A stretch of DNA of 64,000 nucleotides, from the NCBI RefSeq assembly GCF_003417535.1, contig NZ_QVLS01000006.1:286776-350775 (forward strand), written 5' to 3'. Both the position numbers and the translations under genes were made by a program. Below the pieces are notes generated by a model. The model did not search any database. It saw nothing but the letters and a program-made list of their open reading frames with translations, and was not told where the DNA came from. Origin of the DNA: Hydrogenophaga borbori. Its GTDB lineage: Bacteria > Pseudomonadota > Gammaproteobacteria > Burkholderiales > Burkholderiaceae_C. This document shows positions 31,374-41,159 of this stretch, one piece after another; position 1 is the stretch's first letter; every line of letters starts with the position of its first letter.

Positions 31374-33128
31374 ATGTCACAGGAGACACAAGCCGTCGAC
31401 GTACTGGTGATCGGTACCGGCGCATCGGGCATGGCCACGGCCGTCACCGCCGCCGCGCAGGGGCTGCAGGTGCTGGTGGTGGACAAGCAGCCGCAATTCG
31501 GCGGTACCACGGCGCGCTCGGGCGGCTGGCTGTGGATCCCCGGCACCCACCTGGCCAAGGAGCAGGGCATCGAGGAGCCGCCCGGCGCGGCCAAGGCCTA
31601 CCTGAAGCACGAGGCCACCACGCACTACGACGAGCGCCGCGTCGACGCCTTCCTGGAGAACGGCCCCAAGGCCATTGAGTTCTTCACCAGCCAGACGCCG
31701 CTGCGCTTCGACCTGCCGCCGGTCTTTCCGGACTACCACGCCGAAGCCCCCGGTGGCCTGCCGGGCGGGCGCTCCATGGTGACCCGGCCCTACGACGGCC
31801 GCGAGCTCGGCCCGCGCATCAAGCTGCTGGCGCCGCCGCTGCCCGAGCTCACGGTGTTCGGCATGATGCTGGGCTCGGGCCCCGAGATCCGCCACTTCAT
31901 GCGCGTCTTCAAGTCGCCCACGTCCTTCTGGTACGTGACCAAGCGGCTGACGCGCCACTTCTTCGACGTGCTGTTCCACGGCCGCGGCATGACGCTGACC
32001 AATGGCAACGCGCTTGCGGGCCGCCTGGCCAAGGCCGCCATGGAACGCAACATCCCGGTGTGGTTGTCCTCGCCGGTGAAGCAGCTGCTGGTCGAGGGCG
32101 GCGCCGTCACCGGCGCGCTGGTCGAGCGCGAGGGCCGGCCGGTGCGCGTGCTGGCGCGCCGCGGCGTGGTGCTGGCCGCGGGCGGCTTCCCCTACGACGT
32201 GGAGCGCCGCCGCCAGCTGTTCCCCCACGCGCCCACGGGCCGCGAGCACTTCTCGCCCTCGCCCTCCACCAACACCGGCGACGGCCTGCGCCTGGCCGAG
32301 GCCGTGGGTGGGCGCGTGGACGGCACCATTCCCCACGCCGCCGCGTGGGTGCCCGCCTCCGTCACCACCCGCCAGGACGGCAGCGCGGGCGTCATGCCGC
32401 ACTTCATCGACCGCGCCAAGCCCGGCGTGATCGCGGTCAACCCCGAGGGCCGGCGCTTCACCAACGAGGGCAACTCGTACCACGACTTCGTGCAGGCCAT
32501 GGTCAAGACCTGCGAAGGCCAGCCCGAGGTCTTCGCCTGGTTGCTGTGCGACCACAAGGCCTTGCGCAGCTACGGCCTGGGTTGCGTGGCGCCCGCGCCC
32601 CTGCCCATCGGCCGCCACCTGCGCAGCGGCTACCTGAAGTCCGGCGCCAGCCTCGCCGAACTGGCCACGAAGCTGGGCATTGCGCCGGCCACGCTGGAGC
32701 AGACCGTGGCCGAGTTCAACCGCCACGCGGCGAAGGGCGAGGACCCGGCCTTCGGCAAGGGCAGCAAGGCCTACAACCGCTACCAGGGCGACGCCACGGT
32801 CACGCCCAACCCCTGCGTGGCCCCGCTGGAACACGGTCCCTACTACGCCATCAAGCTGGTCATCGGCGACATCGGCACCTTCGCCGGCCTGGTCACCGAC
32901 GAGAAGACGCGCGTGCTGGACGCGGCGGGACAACCCATCGCCGGCCTGTACGCGGTGGGCAACGACGCCGCCAGCGTGATGGGCGGCAACTACCCCGGCG
33001 CGGGCATCACCCTGGGGCCGGCCATCACCTTCGGCTACATCGCGGGCCAGGAGCTGGCCAGGGCCGCGCCGCTGGCGCCGCCCGCCGCCGCGCCCAGCGC
33101 GCGCGAACAACTGGCCCCCGCCGCCTGA
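31374..33128 (+). CDS. FAD-dependent oxidoreductase, ketosteroid-dehydrogenase type (second copy)
   Basis: A 584-residue flavoprotein paralogous to the 21407-23086 product. Shared blocks include VDVLVIGTGASGMATAV (FAD motif), QFGGTTARSGGWLWIPG, DRAKPGVIAVNPEGRRF with TNEGNSYHDF, and GGNYPGAGITLGPAITF. The ATG at 31374 has AAGGAG 9 bp upstream, and 13 extra upstream codons are not conserved. It probably oxidises a C-C bond beside a carbonyl or reduces an enone. The SDR gene follows 9 bp downstream, suggesting consecutive redox steps on one substrate. Confidence 0.88.
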   Translation: MSQETQAVDVLVIGTGASGMATAVTAAAQGLQVLVVDKQPQFGGTTARSGGWLWIPGTHLAKEQGIEEPPGAAKAYLKHEATTHYDERRVDAFLENGPKAIEFFTSQTPLRFDLPPVFPDYHAEAPGGLPGGRSMVTRPYDGRELGPRIKLLAPPLPELTVFGMMLGSGPEIRHFMRVFKSPTSFWYVTKRLTRHFFDVLFHGRGMTLTNGNALAGRLAKAAMERNIPVWLSSPVKQLLVEGGAVTGALVEREGRPVRVLARRGVVLAAGGFPYDVERRRQLFPHAPTGREHFSPSPSTNTGDGLRLAEAVGGRVDGTIPHAAAWVPASVTTRQDGSAGVMPHFIDRAKPGVIAVNPEGRRFTNEGNSYHDFVQAMVKTCEGQPEVFAWLLCDHKALRSYGLGCVAPAPLPIGRHLRSGYLKSGASLAELATKLGIAPATLEQTVAEFNRHAAKGEDPAFGKGSKAYNRYQGDATVTPNPCVAPLEHGPYYAIKLVIGDIGTFAGLVTDEKTRVLDAAGQPIAGLYAVGNDAASVMGGNYPGAGITLGPAITFGYIAGQELARAAPLAPPAAAPSAREQLAPAA

Positions 33129-33137
33129 GGAGACGCC

Positions 33138-33917
33138 ATGCCCACCTACCCCGACACGCTCGCGCCGCGCCTGCTGCAGGGCCGCCTGGCCTTCGTCACC
33201 GGCGCCGGCCAGGGCAACGGCCGCGCCTTCTGCCTGGGCCTGGCGCAGGCCGGCGCGCGCATCGTCGCCACCGACATGAACGCCGCGGCGGTGGACGAGA
33301 CCGCGCGCCTGGTGCGCGAGGCCGGCGGCGAGGCCTGGTCCTTCGCGCTGGACGTGACCTCGGCCGAGGCCTGCCGCGAGCTCGCGGCCCGGGTCGCGCG
33401 CGAGGTCGGCGCCGTCGACCTGCTGGTGAACAACGCCGGCATCATCATCCGCGAGACCACCGCCAGCCCGCGCGCGGCCGAGAACTTCAAGAAGACCCTC
33501 GACGTGAACGTGCACGGCACCTTCAATGTCACGCACGCCTTCCTCGACGCCCTCAAGGCCACGCGCGGCTGCATCGTCAACATGGCCTCCATCGCCGCCT
33601 ACGCGGGCCAGGGCGCCTCGCTCGGCTACGCGCCCTCCAAGGCGGCCATCAAGCTGCTGACGCAGTCGCTGGCGCAGGAGCTCGCGCCCTTCGGCGTGCG
33701 CGTCAACGCGCTGGCGCCGGGCGTCATCGAAACGCCCATGACCGCCGCCACGCGCGAGGACCCGACGCGCCTGCAGGGCTTCATGACGCGCATCCCCATG
33801 GGCCGCGTGGGCCAGACCGAGGACCTCGTCGGTCCGATCGTCTTCCTGGCCTCCGACATGTCCCGCTACGTCACCGGCATCACGCTGCCGGTGGATGGCG
33901 GTTTCCTCGCGGTGTGA
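33138..33917 (+). CDS. SDR family NAD(P)-dependent oxidoreductase
   Basis: A 259-residue classical short-chain dehydrogenase with glycine motif TGAGQGNGRA (residues 21-30), NNAGI, catalytic Ser in MASIAAYAG and YAPSK carrying Tyr and Lys. The closing block GITLPVDGGFLAV is typical. It most likely interconverts an alcohol and a ketone in the pathway served by the preceding flavoprotein. GGAGAC precedes the ATG. A Liv-type importer follows. Confidence 0.92.
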   Translation: MPTYPDTLAPRLLQGRLAFVTGAGQGNGRAFCLGLAQAGARIVATDMNAAAVDETARLVREAGGEAWSFALDVTSAEACRELAARVAREVGAVDLLVNNAGIIIRETTASPRAAENFKKTLDVNVHGTFNVTHAFLDALKATRGCIVNMASIAAYAGQGASLGYAPSKAAIKLLTQSLAQELAPFGVRVNALAPGVIETPMTAATREDPTRLQGFMTRIPMGRVGQTEDLVGPIVFLASDMSRYVTGITLPVDGGFLAV

Positions 33918-33969
33918 CGCCCGCGCCCAGCCACCTTTCCCGCCACCTCACTCGACCACAGGAGACAAG

Positions 33970-35163
33970 ATGAACATCAAGCGTTATTGGGGCGCCGCGC
34001 TGTCGGCCATCGCCCTCGCGGCCTTCGCGGGCGGCGCCCAGGCCCAGGACATCAAGCTCGGCTACAACGGCGACCTCTCGGCCTCGCCCTCGGCGCAGAG
34101 CGGCCAGGCCGCCGTCATCGGCATGGAGGCGGCCATCGCCGACATCAACGCCGCTGGCGGCGTGCTGGGCAAGAAGCTGACGCTGGTGGTGCGCGACGAC
34201 GCCTCGGCGCCGCCCAAGTCCATCCAGAACATGACCGACCTGATCGACAACGAGAAGGTCGTCGCCGTGTTCGGCCCCACCAACTCGGGCAACGCCATGG
34301 CCTGGAAGCACATCGCCAACCAGAAGAAGGTGCCGGTGATCGGCAACGTGGGCTCGGGCACCGCCATCACCGCGCCCATGGGCTCGGGCGACAACTACAT
34401 GTTCCGCGTCTCCATGGTCGACCGTGAGCAGGTGGCCGCGCTCATGGCCTACGTGAAGAAGAACAGCGCCGCGAAAAGCGTGGGCCTGATGGCCGAGACC
34501 ACCGGCTACGGCCAGGGCGGCCTGAAGGACATGCAGGAGCTGGCCGAGAAGCAGGGCATCAAGATCGTCGCCACCGAGCACTTCGGCGTCGGCGACACCG
34601 ACATGACCTCGCAGCTCAACAAGATGAAGGCCGCCGGCGTGGACACCGTGGTGGTCTGGGCCCAGGGCACGCCCATCGCCCAGCTGGTGCGCAGCATGGA
34701 GAAGGTGAACTACTTCCCGCTCACGCTGACCTCCTGGGCGGCGGACAACATCACCTTCTACGACGCCGCCGGCAAGACCCTGGCCGAGAAGCCCATCTTC
34801 ATGCGCACCGTGAGCGAGGAGAAGACGCCCGCGCAGCAGAAGCTGTACGACCGCATCGGCTCGAAACTGAAGGCCCCGAGCGCCTTCTCCTTCGCGCTGC
34901 ACGGCTACGACTCGGTGCTGCTCTACGCCGCCGCCGCCAAGCAGGCCAACAGCACCGACGGCCCCGCCGTGCGCGCCGCGCTGGAAGACCTCAAGACCCC
35001 GGTGCAAGGCGTGCTCAAGACCTACAACAAGCCCTTCAGCAAAACCGACCGCGAGGCCCTCACCGCCGAGGACTTCGTCTGGATCCGCTGGAAGGACGGC
35101 AAGCTGCTGCCCTACAGCGACGCCATCCTGAAATCGCTGACCGCGGCCGACTTCAAGCAGTGA
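33970..35163 (+). CDS. Branched-chain-type ABC transporter substrate-binding protein
   Basis: A 397-residue periplasmic binding protein of the Leu/Ile/Val family (Peripla_BP_6), with a signal peptide at about residues 1-24 ending GAQAQ. The ligand-binding lobe opens IKLGYNGDLSASPSAQSGQAAVIGMEAAIADINAAGG. Liv-type proteins in such clusters often bind aromatic acids, amides or urea rather than amino acids, so the ligand is open. AGGAGA precedes the ATG at 33970. A 13-bp stem hairpin follows the stop, typical for raising expression of the binding protein over the permeases. Confidence 0.9.
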   Translation: MNIKRYWGAALSAIALAAFAGGAQAQDIKLGYNGDLSASPSAQSGQAAVIGMEAAIADINAAGGVLGKKLTLVVRDDASAPPKSIQNMTDLIDNEKVVAVFGPTNSGNAMAWKHIANQKKVPVIGNVGSGTAITAPMGSGDNYMFRVSMVDREQVAALMAYVKKNSAAKSVGLMAETTGYGQGGLKDMQELAEKQGIKIVATEHFGVGDTDMTSQLNKMKAAGVDTVVVWAQGTPIAQLVRSMEKVNYFPLTLTSWAADNITFYDAAGKTLAEKPIFMRTVSEEKTPAQQKLYDRIGSKLKAPSAFSFALHGYDSVLLYAAAAKQANSTDGPAVRAALEDLKTPVQGVLKTYNKPFSKTDREALTAEDFVWIRWKDGKLLPYSDAILKSLTAADFKQ

Positions 35164-35170
35164 GCGCCCT

Positions 35171-35204
35171 GGCGATCGGGCCGGCGGCGGCCCGATCGCC
35201 TTTC
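35171..35204 (+). terminator. Strong intra-operon hairpin after the Liv binding-protein gene
   Basis: GGCGATCGGGCCG (35171-35183) and CGGCCCGATCGCC (35188-35200) pair perfectly over 13 bp with a 4-nt loop GCGG, followed by TTTCTCCC. It could act as a partial terminator or as a 3' stabiliser that limits read-through from the binding-protein gene into livH. Confidence 0.7.
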
Positions 35205-35218
35205 TCCCGGAGACAGAC

Positions 35219-36142
35219 ATGACAGAAGCGCTCTTGCAGGCGGTTCTCAGCGGGTTGTGCGTGGGCGGTGCCTACGCGCTGGTCGCGCTGGGGTTCAGCG
35301 TCACCTTCACGACCACCAAGACCCTCAACTTCTCGCACGGTGAGTTCGTGTCGGCTGGCGCCTTCGTTGGCATGAGCGTGCTGTTCCTGGCCATCGGCAA
35401 ACCGCTGACGGCCACCAGCTTCGGTGACGCCGAGCCCGGCGCCGCGGCGCAGCTGATGGCCCTGCTTGGCGCCCTGGGCGTCATGGGCCTGCTCGGCTGG
35501 CTGCTCTACGCCATCGGCGTGCGGCCCTTCGCCGGGCGCCCCGGCATGGCCTGGGTCATGAGCACCCTGGGTTTCGGCGTCATCCTGCAAAGCATCGGCC
35601 TGGCCATCTGGGGCCCCAAGCCCGTGGTGGTGCCCAGCCCCGTGGGCGACCACATCATCCGCTTCATGGGCGTGGGCGTGCGGCCGCAGGAGCTGCTCAC
35701 GCTGGGCCTGGCCGTGGTCGTGATGATCGGCTTCGACTTCGTCATGAACCGCACCCTGCTCGGCAAGGCCATGCGCGCGGTGGCCGCCAACGGCGCCGTC
35801 GCCAGCCTCATGGGCATCAACACCAAGGCGATCATGGTGATCGCCTTCGTCGTCAGCTCCGCGCTCGCGGGGCTCTCGGGCTTCCTGCTGGCCCCCATCG
35901 CCCAGGCCTCGCTCTTCATGGGCCTGACCGTCGGCCTCAAGGGCTTCTCGGGCGCCATGATCGGTGGCCTGAGCAACCCGCGCGGCTGCGTCATCGGCGG
36001 CTTCGCGCTCGGCGTCATCGAGTCAATGGTGAACCTGTGGCAGGCGCAGTGGCGCGAGGTGGCGATCTTCGCGCTCGTCATCCTGGTGCTGGCCTTCCGC
36101 CCGACCGGCCTGTTCGGCGCGCGCACGGTGGAGAAGGTATGA
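35219..36142 (+). CDS. livH: Branched-chain-type ABC transporter permease, LivH family
   Basis: A 307-residue permease with about eight helices. The N-terminus LLQAVLSGLCVGGAYALVALGFSVTF and the TKTLNFSHGEFVSAGAF block are family hallmarks, with the GKAMRAVAANGAVASLMGI cytoplasmic loop contacting the ATPases. CGGAGAC lies before the ATG. The stop overlaps the next start by 4 bp. Confidence 0.93.
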   Translation: MTEALLQAVLSGLCVGGAYALVALGFSVTFTTTKTLNFSHGEFVSAGAFVGMSVLFLAIGKPLTATSFGDAEPGAAAQLMALLGALGVMGLLGWLLYAIGVRPFAGRPGMAWVMSTLGFGVILQSIGLAIWGPKPVVVPSPVGDHIIRFMGVGVRPQELLTLGLAVVVMIGFDFVMNRTLLGKAMRAVAANGAVASLMGINTKAIMVIAFVVSSALAGLSGFLLAPIAQASLFMGLTVGLKGFSGAMIGGLSNPRGCVIGGFALGVIESMVNLWQAQWREVAIFALVILVLAFRPTGLFGARTVEKV

Positions 36143-37920
36143 ACCGCTTCCCGCACATCGCCGGCGTGCTGCTGGCCGTGGCCCTCGTGGTCGGCCTCAC
36201 CTTCGCGCTGAACAACGACTACTACCTGCGCATCCTGTTCATGATGGGCGTGTACTACCTGTGCGCGGCCGGCATGAACGTGCTGGTGGGCTACGCGGGC
36301 CAGAAGTCGCTGGGCCAGGCCGGCCTGTTCGCGGCCGGCGCCTATGCCGTGGCCTTGCTGACCACACGCACCGAGATCAGCCCCTGGATCGCGCTGGCGC
36401 TCGCCGCCGTGGTCTCGGGCGTGTTCGGCGTGCTCGTCGCCCTGCCCTCGCTGCGCGTGAAGGGCCCCTACCTGGCGATGGTGACCCTGGCCTTCGGCAT
36501 CGTGGTGGAAAAGCTCGTCAGCGAGTGGACCGAGGTGTTCGGCGGCGCGCAGGGCGTCTACGGTATCCGCCCGCTCACCTGGGGCGACAGCCCGCTGAGC
36601 ACGCAGCAGTGGGTCTGGCTCACGGTCGCGCTGTGCGCCGTCACCCACCTGCTGCTGCGCAACCTGGTGGGCGGGCGCTTCGGCCGCGCCCTGCTCTCGC
36701 TGCAGGCCGACGAGATCGCCTCGTCCTCGGTGGGCGTGCGGGTCTACCGCGCCAAGGTCATTGCCTTCGTGGTGGCGGCCGTCACCTGCGGCATCGCGGG
36801 CGCGCTGGTGGCGCAGCAGAACCAGTACATCAACTCCGACTTCATCACCTTCCACCTCTCGATCTTCATCCTGCTGCTGGTGCTGTTCGGCGGCGCGGGC
36901 TCGCAGTACGGGCCGCTGGTGGGCACGGTGATCCTCACCGCCATCGACGCCGCCCTGGCGCGCTGGCCCGCCGCGCAGCACTTCCTCTACGGCTTCCTGC
37001 TGCTGTTCGCGCTGTACGCCATGCCGGGCGGCGTGATGGGACTGTTGAACGCCCTGTTCGCGCGCTGGCGCAAAACGCCCGAGCCGCCGCTCGACAGCCA
37101 GCCGCGCGCCTACCGCCCGGCCTCGGGGGACGCCACGGGCGACCTGCTGGTGGTCGAGAACGTGTCCAAGGCCTTCGGTGGCGTCAAGCCCGCGCAGGAC
37201 GTGAGCTTTCGCCTGCAGCGCGGCCACGTGCACGCGCTGATCGGCCCCAACGGCGCGGGCAAGTCCACCATGATCAACATGGTCACGGGCGTGCTCGACC
37301 CCAGCGCGGGCACGATCTGCTTCCTGGGCCAGAACCTGGGGGGCCGGCCCGCGCACGCCATCTGCCAGTTGGGCATGGGCCGCACCTTCCAGAACCTGCG
37401 GCTGTTCGCCGAGCTCTCGGTGCTGGACAACGTCAAGCTCGGTCACCACACGCGCATGCGCAACGGCTTCTTCGCCTCGCTGCTGGCCCTGCCATCGGCT
37501 CGGCGGGAAGAGGCGCGCACCACCGAACGCGCGCTGCAACTGCTGGCGCTGGTGGACCTGCTGCCCCTGGCCCATTCGCCCGCCGGCAGCCTGCCCTATG
37601 GCCTGCAGCGGCGCGTGGAGCTGGCGCGCGCCCTGGCCACCGAACCGCAGCTGCTGCTGCTCGACGAACCCGCGGCCGGCCTCAACCCGCAGGAGACGGC
37701 CGAGCTGGGCCAGCTGCTGCTCAAGATCGCGCGCTGCGGCATCTCCATCCTGATGGTGGAGCACCACATGGACCTGGTCATGTCCATCTCCGACCACGTG
37801 ATCGTGCTCGACTACGGCATCAAGATCGCCGAAGGCAAGCCCGCCGAGATCCAGAACAACCCGCGCGTGATCGAGGCCTACCTCGGCGTCGAGGACGGGG
37901 CCGCCGCGGCGGCGGCCTGA
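36139..37920 (+). CDS. Fused Liv permease-ATPase (LivM-LivG)
   Basis: A 593-residue fusion. Residues 1 to about 310 form a LivM-like permease (GYAGQKSLGQAGLFAAGAYAVA, and SLQADEIASSSVGVRVYRAKVIAFVVAA). After a short linker, residues 335-593 form a LivG-like ATPase with Walker A GPNGAGKST, Q-loop GRTFQN, signature SPAGSLPYGLQRR (a relaxed LSGGQ, here GSLPYG), Walker B LLLLDEPAAGLNP and switch His VEHHMD. Fusion keeps permease and ATPase at 1:1. Such fusions are known in this family. ATG 36139 overlaps the livH stop. Confidence 0.93.
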   Translation: MNRFPHIAGVLLAVALVVGLTFALNNDYYLRILFMMGVYYLCAAGMNVLVGYAGQKSLGQAGLFAAGAYAVALLTTRTEISPWIALALAAVVSGVFGVLVALPSLRVKGPYLAMVTLAFGIVVEKLVSEWTEVFGGAQGVYGIRPLTWGDSPLSTQQWVWLTVALCAVTHLLLRNLVGGRFGRALLSLQADEIASSSVGVRVYRAKVIAFVVAAVTCGIAGALVAQQNQYINSDFITFHLSIFILLLVLFGGAGSQYGPLVGTVILTAIDAALARWPAAQHFLYGFLLLFALYAMPGGVMGLLNALFARWRKTPEPPLDSQPRAYRPASGDATGDLLVVENVSKAFGGVKPAQDVSFRLQRGHVHALIGPNGAGKSTMINMVTGVLDPSAGTICFLGQNLGGRPAHAICQLGMGRTFQNLRLFAELSVLDNVKLGHHTRMRNGFFASLLALPSARREEARTTERALQLLALVDLLPLAHSPAGSLPYGLQRRVELARALATEPQLLLLDEPAAGLNPQETAELGQLLLKIARCGISILMVEHHMDLVMSISDHVIVLDYGIKIAEGKPAEIQNNPRVIEAYLGVEDGAAAAAA

Positions 37921-37931
37921 GGGAACACCAC

Positions 37932-38642
<711 letters not shown>

Positions 38643-38668
38643 GCGAACCCCATCCGGAGGACCGTCCC

Positions 38669-39358
38669 ATGATCGTGCGAGCGGGTTTGATCAAGAAGCA
38701 ACCAGGCTGGAGCGACGAGGACTTTCGCCGCCACTGGCGCGGCCACCACGGCGCCCTGGCGGCCCAGCTGCCCGGCCTGCGACGCTACGAGCAGAACCCT
38801 GTGGTCGACAGCCTGCAGCGCGGCTTCAGCTACCCGCGCGGCCCGGACCAGCTCGACGGCTTTTCCATGCTCTGGTTCGACAGCGAAGCCGCCATGCGCG
38901 AGGCGATGCGCACAGAGGCGGGCCAGGCGCTCATCGCGGACGAGAAACGCTTCATTGCCGACCTGCGCATCGTCACCATTCACCAGCTGGAGGTGATACC
39001 GCCGGAGGCGGGTCGCCCGTTGCTCAAGCGCATGTCGCTGCTGCGCCGGCGTGACGACGTCTCGCCGGAGGAGTTTCAGCGCGAGTGGCGGCAGGAGCAC
39101 GCCCACCTGGTCAAGCGCGTGGCCGGCGTGCGCGGCTACCGGCAAAACCTCATCGTGGGCCGCGAGGCGCCCAAGGGCCACCCGGTGGAGCGCGAGGCCT
39201 GGCCCATCGACGGCATCGTCGAGCTCTGGTTCGACGACACCGACTCGCTGGACCGCGCCTTCGCCTCGCCCAAGGGCCAGACCCTGATGGCGCACGCGCG
39301 CGAGTTCATCGCCGAGATCACCACCTTCCTGGTCGAGCGCCACGTGGTGGTGGGCTGA
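38669..39358 (+). CDS. Tandem EthD/DABB-like domain protein
   Basis: A 229-residue protein made of two similar EthD-type halves. The first (about 1-110) has SDEDFRRHWRGHHGALAAQLPGLRRYEQN. The second (about 115-229) has SPEEFQREWRQEHAHLVKRVAGVRGYRQN. EthD-type ferredoxin-like domains occur in small monooxygenases, cyclases and decarboxylation accessory proteins, and each half keeps a His in the motif. Usual members have one half per chain. The ATG at 38669 is preferred over a TTG at 38639 because GGAGG lies at 38656-38660. Its place at the end of the Liv operon suggests a catabolic role. Confidence 0.8.
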   Translation: MIVRAGLIKKQPGWSDEDFRRHWRGHHGALAAQLPGLRRYEQNPVVDSLQRGFSYPRGPDQLDGFSMLWFDSEAAMREAMRTEAGQALIADEKRFIADLRIVTIHQLEVIPPEAGRPLLKRMSLLRRRDDVSPEEFQREWRQEHAHLVKRVAGVRGYRQNLIVGREAPKGHPVEREAWPIDGIVELWFDDTDSLDRAFASPKGQTLMAHAREFIAEITTFLVERHVVVG

Positions 39359-39359
39359 G

Positions 39360-40298
39360 GTGGCCGGCGGCGCGGCGCCCGGGGCGAACGCCAACGCGCG
39401 CCTAAACGGCGGCGGCGAGGGCCGGCGCGCCTACGCCCTGCTGCTGGGCGCCATGGCCATCTGGGGCGTCAACCTCTCGGCGGTGAAGGCGCTCACGGGC
39501 TCGCTCGACGTGCTGACGGTGGCCGCGGTGCGCATGGTCGTCGCCACGCTCGCGCTCACGGCCCTGCTGTTCCTGCGGCGCGAGCGCCTGCCCGCGCTGA
39601 ACGTCCGCGCCGTGCTCGCGCTCACCGGCTGCGCGCTGGTCATGGTCTACGGCAACCAGATCCTGTTCTCGGCCGGCCTGGCGCGCAGCACCGCCACCAA
39701 CGGGGCCCTGATCATGTCGCTGGGGCCGCTGGTGTCGGCCCTGCTTGCCGCCCTGGTGTTCCGCGAAGCCCTGGGCGCGCGCCGCCTGGCGGGCGTGCTG
39801 ATCGGCTTCGCGGGCGTGGCCCTGGTGGTGCTCAACCGGCCGGGCGCGCAACTGGGCAGCGGCTCCTGGGGCGACGCGCTGATCATCGCCTCGGTGGTGT
39901 GCTTCGCCTCGGGCGGCATCGCGGTGCAGCGCCTGTCCCGGGCCTTCACCGCGCTGCAGATCAGCTGGGTGGTGCACGTCATCGGCTCCACGCTGCTGGT
40001 GCTGCACGCGGCCCTGTCGCCGGATGCGCGCCTGTCCGACCTGGCCGAGGCCTCGGCGACCACCTGGTCGCTGATCCTGTACTCGGGCGTGCTGGCCACG
40101 GGCGTGGCGGCGCTGGTGTGGAACCTGTCGATCGCGCGGCTGGGCATCGCGCGCACGGCGATGGGCTTCTACTGGGTGCCGATCTTCGGCGTGGCCTTCG
40201 CGGTGCTGTTCATGGGCGAGGCGCTCACGGGGTGGCACGCGCTGGGGCTGGGGAGTGTGATCCTGGGGTCGCGGCTGGGGTTTGCGCGGCGAACTTGA
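39360..40298 (+). CDS. EamA/DMT family transporter
   Basis: A 312-residue membrane protein with ten predicted helices in two EamA repeats: AYALLLGAMAIWGVNLSAVKAL opens repeat 1, and SGGIAVQRLSRAFTALQISWVV belongs to repeat 2. DMT proteins export metabolites or move small solutes across the inner membrane. GTG 39360 lies one base after the EthD-like gene stop; no strong ribosome-binding site is visible, so translational coupling is likely. It closes the operon; a role in exporting a pathway by-product is speculation. Confidence 0.87.
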   Translation: MAGGAAPGANANARLNGGGEGRRAYALLLGAMAIWGVNLSAVKALTGSLDVLTVAAVRMVVATLALTALLFLRRERLPALNVRAVLALTGCALVMVYGNQILFSAGLARSTATNGALIMSLGPLVSALLAALVFREALGARRLAGVLIGFAGVALVVLNRPGAQLGSGSWGDALIIASVVCFASGGIAVQRLSRAFTALQISWVVHVIGSTLLVLHAALSPDARLSDLAEASATTWSLILYSGVLATGVAALVWNLSIARLGIARTAMGFYWVPIFGVAFAVLFMGEALTGWHALGLGSVILGSRLGFARRT

Positions 40299-40352
40299 TC
40301 GCGCGGGTACTCAGCATCGCTCATATCATTTGCCCGCAAAGGGAGGCACGAC

Positions 40353-41159
40353 ATGAGCGGTGAAGCAGTGAAGGTCGACATCGATGTCGCGGGTGCGGCG
40401 GACGCAGACAGGACCACCGGAGCGGGTGGTCTGACAAGCGCCAATGACAACCGGCGGCAACGGAGGCCACCCAAGTGGACCTGGCAGGGCGTCCTGGCCT
40501 CAACAACGGCCCTCGCAGGCGCAGCCGCGGTGCTTCTGCATCTGATGGGAAACGCGATCCATCGCGCCTATTTTTTTGAATGGGGCATCGACACCGGGCC
40601 CTTTCCCAAGTCAGGGGAATGGCTGGTCATCATGGGCTACTACGGGGTGTCGAACGCGCTGGGCATGGCGATGCTGGCGATGTTGAAGCACTGGTACGTC
40701 GTCGCCTTGAGCGGCGTCGGCTTGGCGCTTTACCTGCGGCTTCTGAACAGTTCATGGAATCCGCTCGACGCTGTAGACAAGTGGTCAAGCCTGACGTCAA
40801 AGCTGCCCGGATGGGTCCGTCAAAGCGTCCTTGCCTCGACAGGCGGTGCGCTGGTTGGACTCTTCTCCTTGCCCATCGTCTTGGTGCTCGTCGTGTTGCT
40901 TGGAATTCCCGCGGAGATTGGGCGCAACATCGGCGTCGGCATAGCGCAGAAAGAGGCCAAGGATTTTGCCCAGGGCTGCGAGGCATCCAAGCGCCAATGC
41001 ATTCGTTTGCTGAGAGAAGGAGTGCTGGTGGGTGAGGGCTTTCTGCTGGAAAGTTCTCAGTCGCATCTCGCCTTTCTGGACGTGTCAATGCAGCGGGTGC
41101 GAGTGTTGCTGCGGGAGAACTTGGAGCTCCAGTCGTTGCGGCTCCCGAAGGTCAATTGA
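40353..41159 (+). CDS. Membrane protein of unknown function, lower-GC gene
   Basis: A 268-residue protein I do not recognise. Visible features are a charged N-terminus (about 45 residues), a hydrophobic segment VLASTTALAGAAAVLLHLMG (about 47-66), a second near WYVVALSGVGLALYLRL (about 112-130), a third at ALVGLFSLPIVLVLVVLLGIP (about 165-187), and a soluble C-terminal tail with two cysteines (CEASKRQC). GGGAGG precedes the ATG. Base use is clearly less GC-rich than its neighbours, with AT-rich codons, and no partner gene is adjacent, which suggests an acquired single gene. The C-terminal half might face the cytoplasm. Confidence 0.7.
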   Translation: MSGEAVKVDIDVAGAADADRTTGAGGLTSANDNRRQRRPPKWTWQGVLASTTALAGAAAVLLHLMGNAIHRAYFFEWGIDTGPFPKSGEWLVIMGYYGVSNALGMAMLAMLKHWYVVALSGVGLALYLRLLNSSWNPLDAVDKWSSLTSKLPGWVRQSVLASTGGALVGLFSLPIVLVLVVLLGIPAEIGRNIGVGIAQKEAKDFAQGCEASKRQCIRLLREGVLVGEGFLLESSQSHLAFLDVSMQRVRVLLRENLELQSLRLPKVN

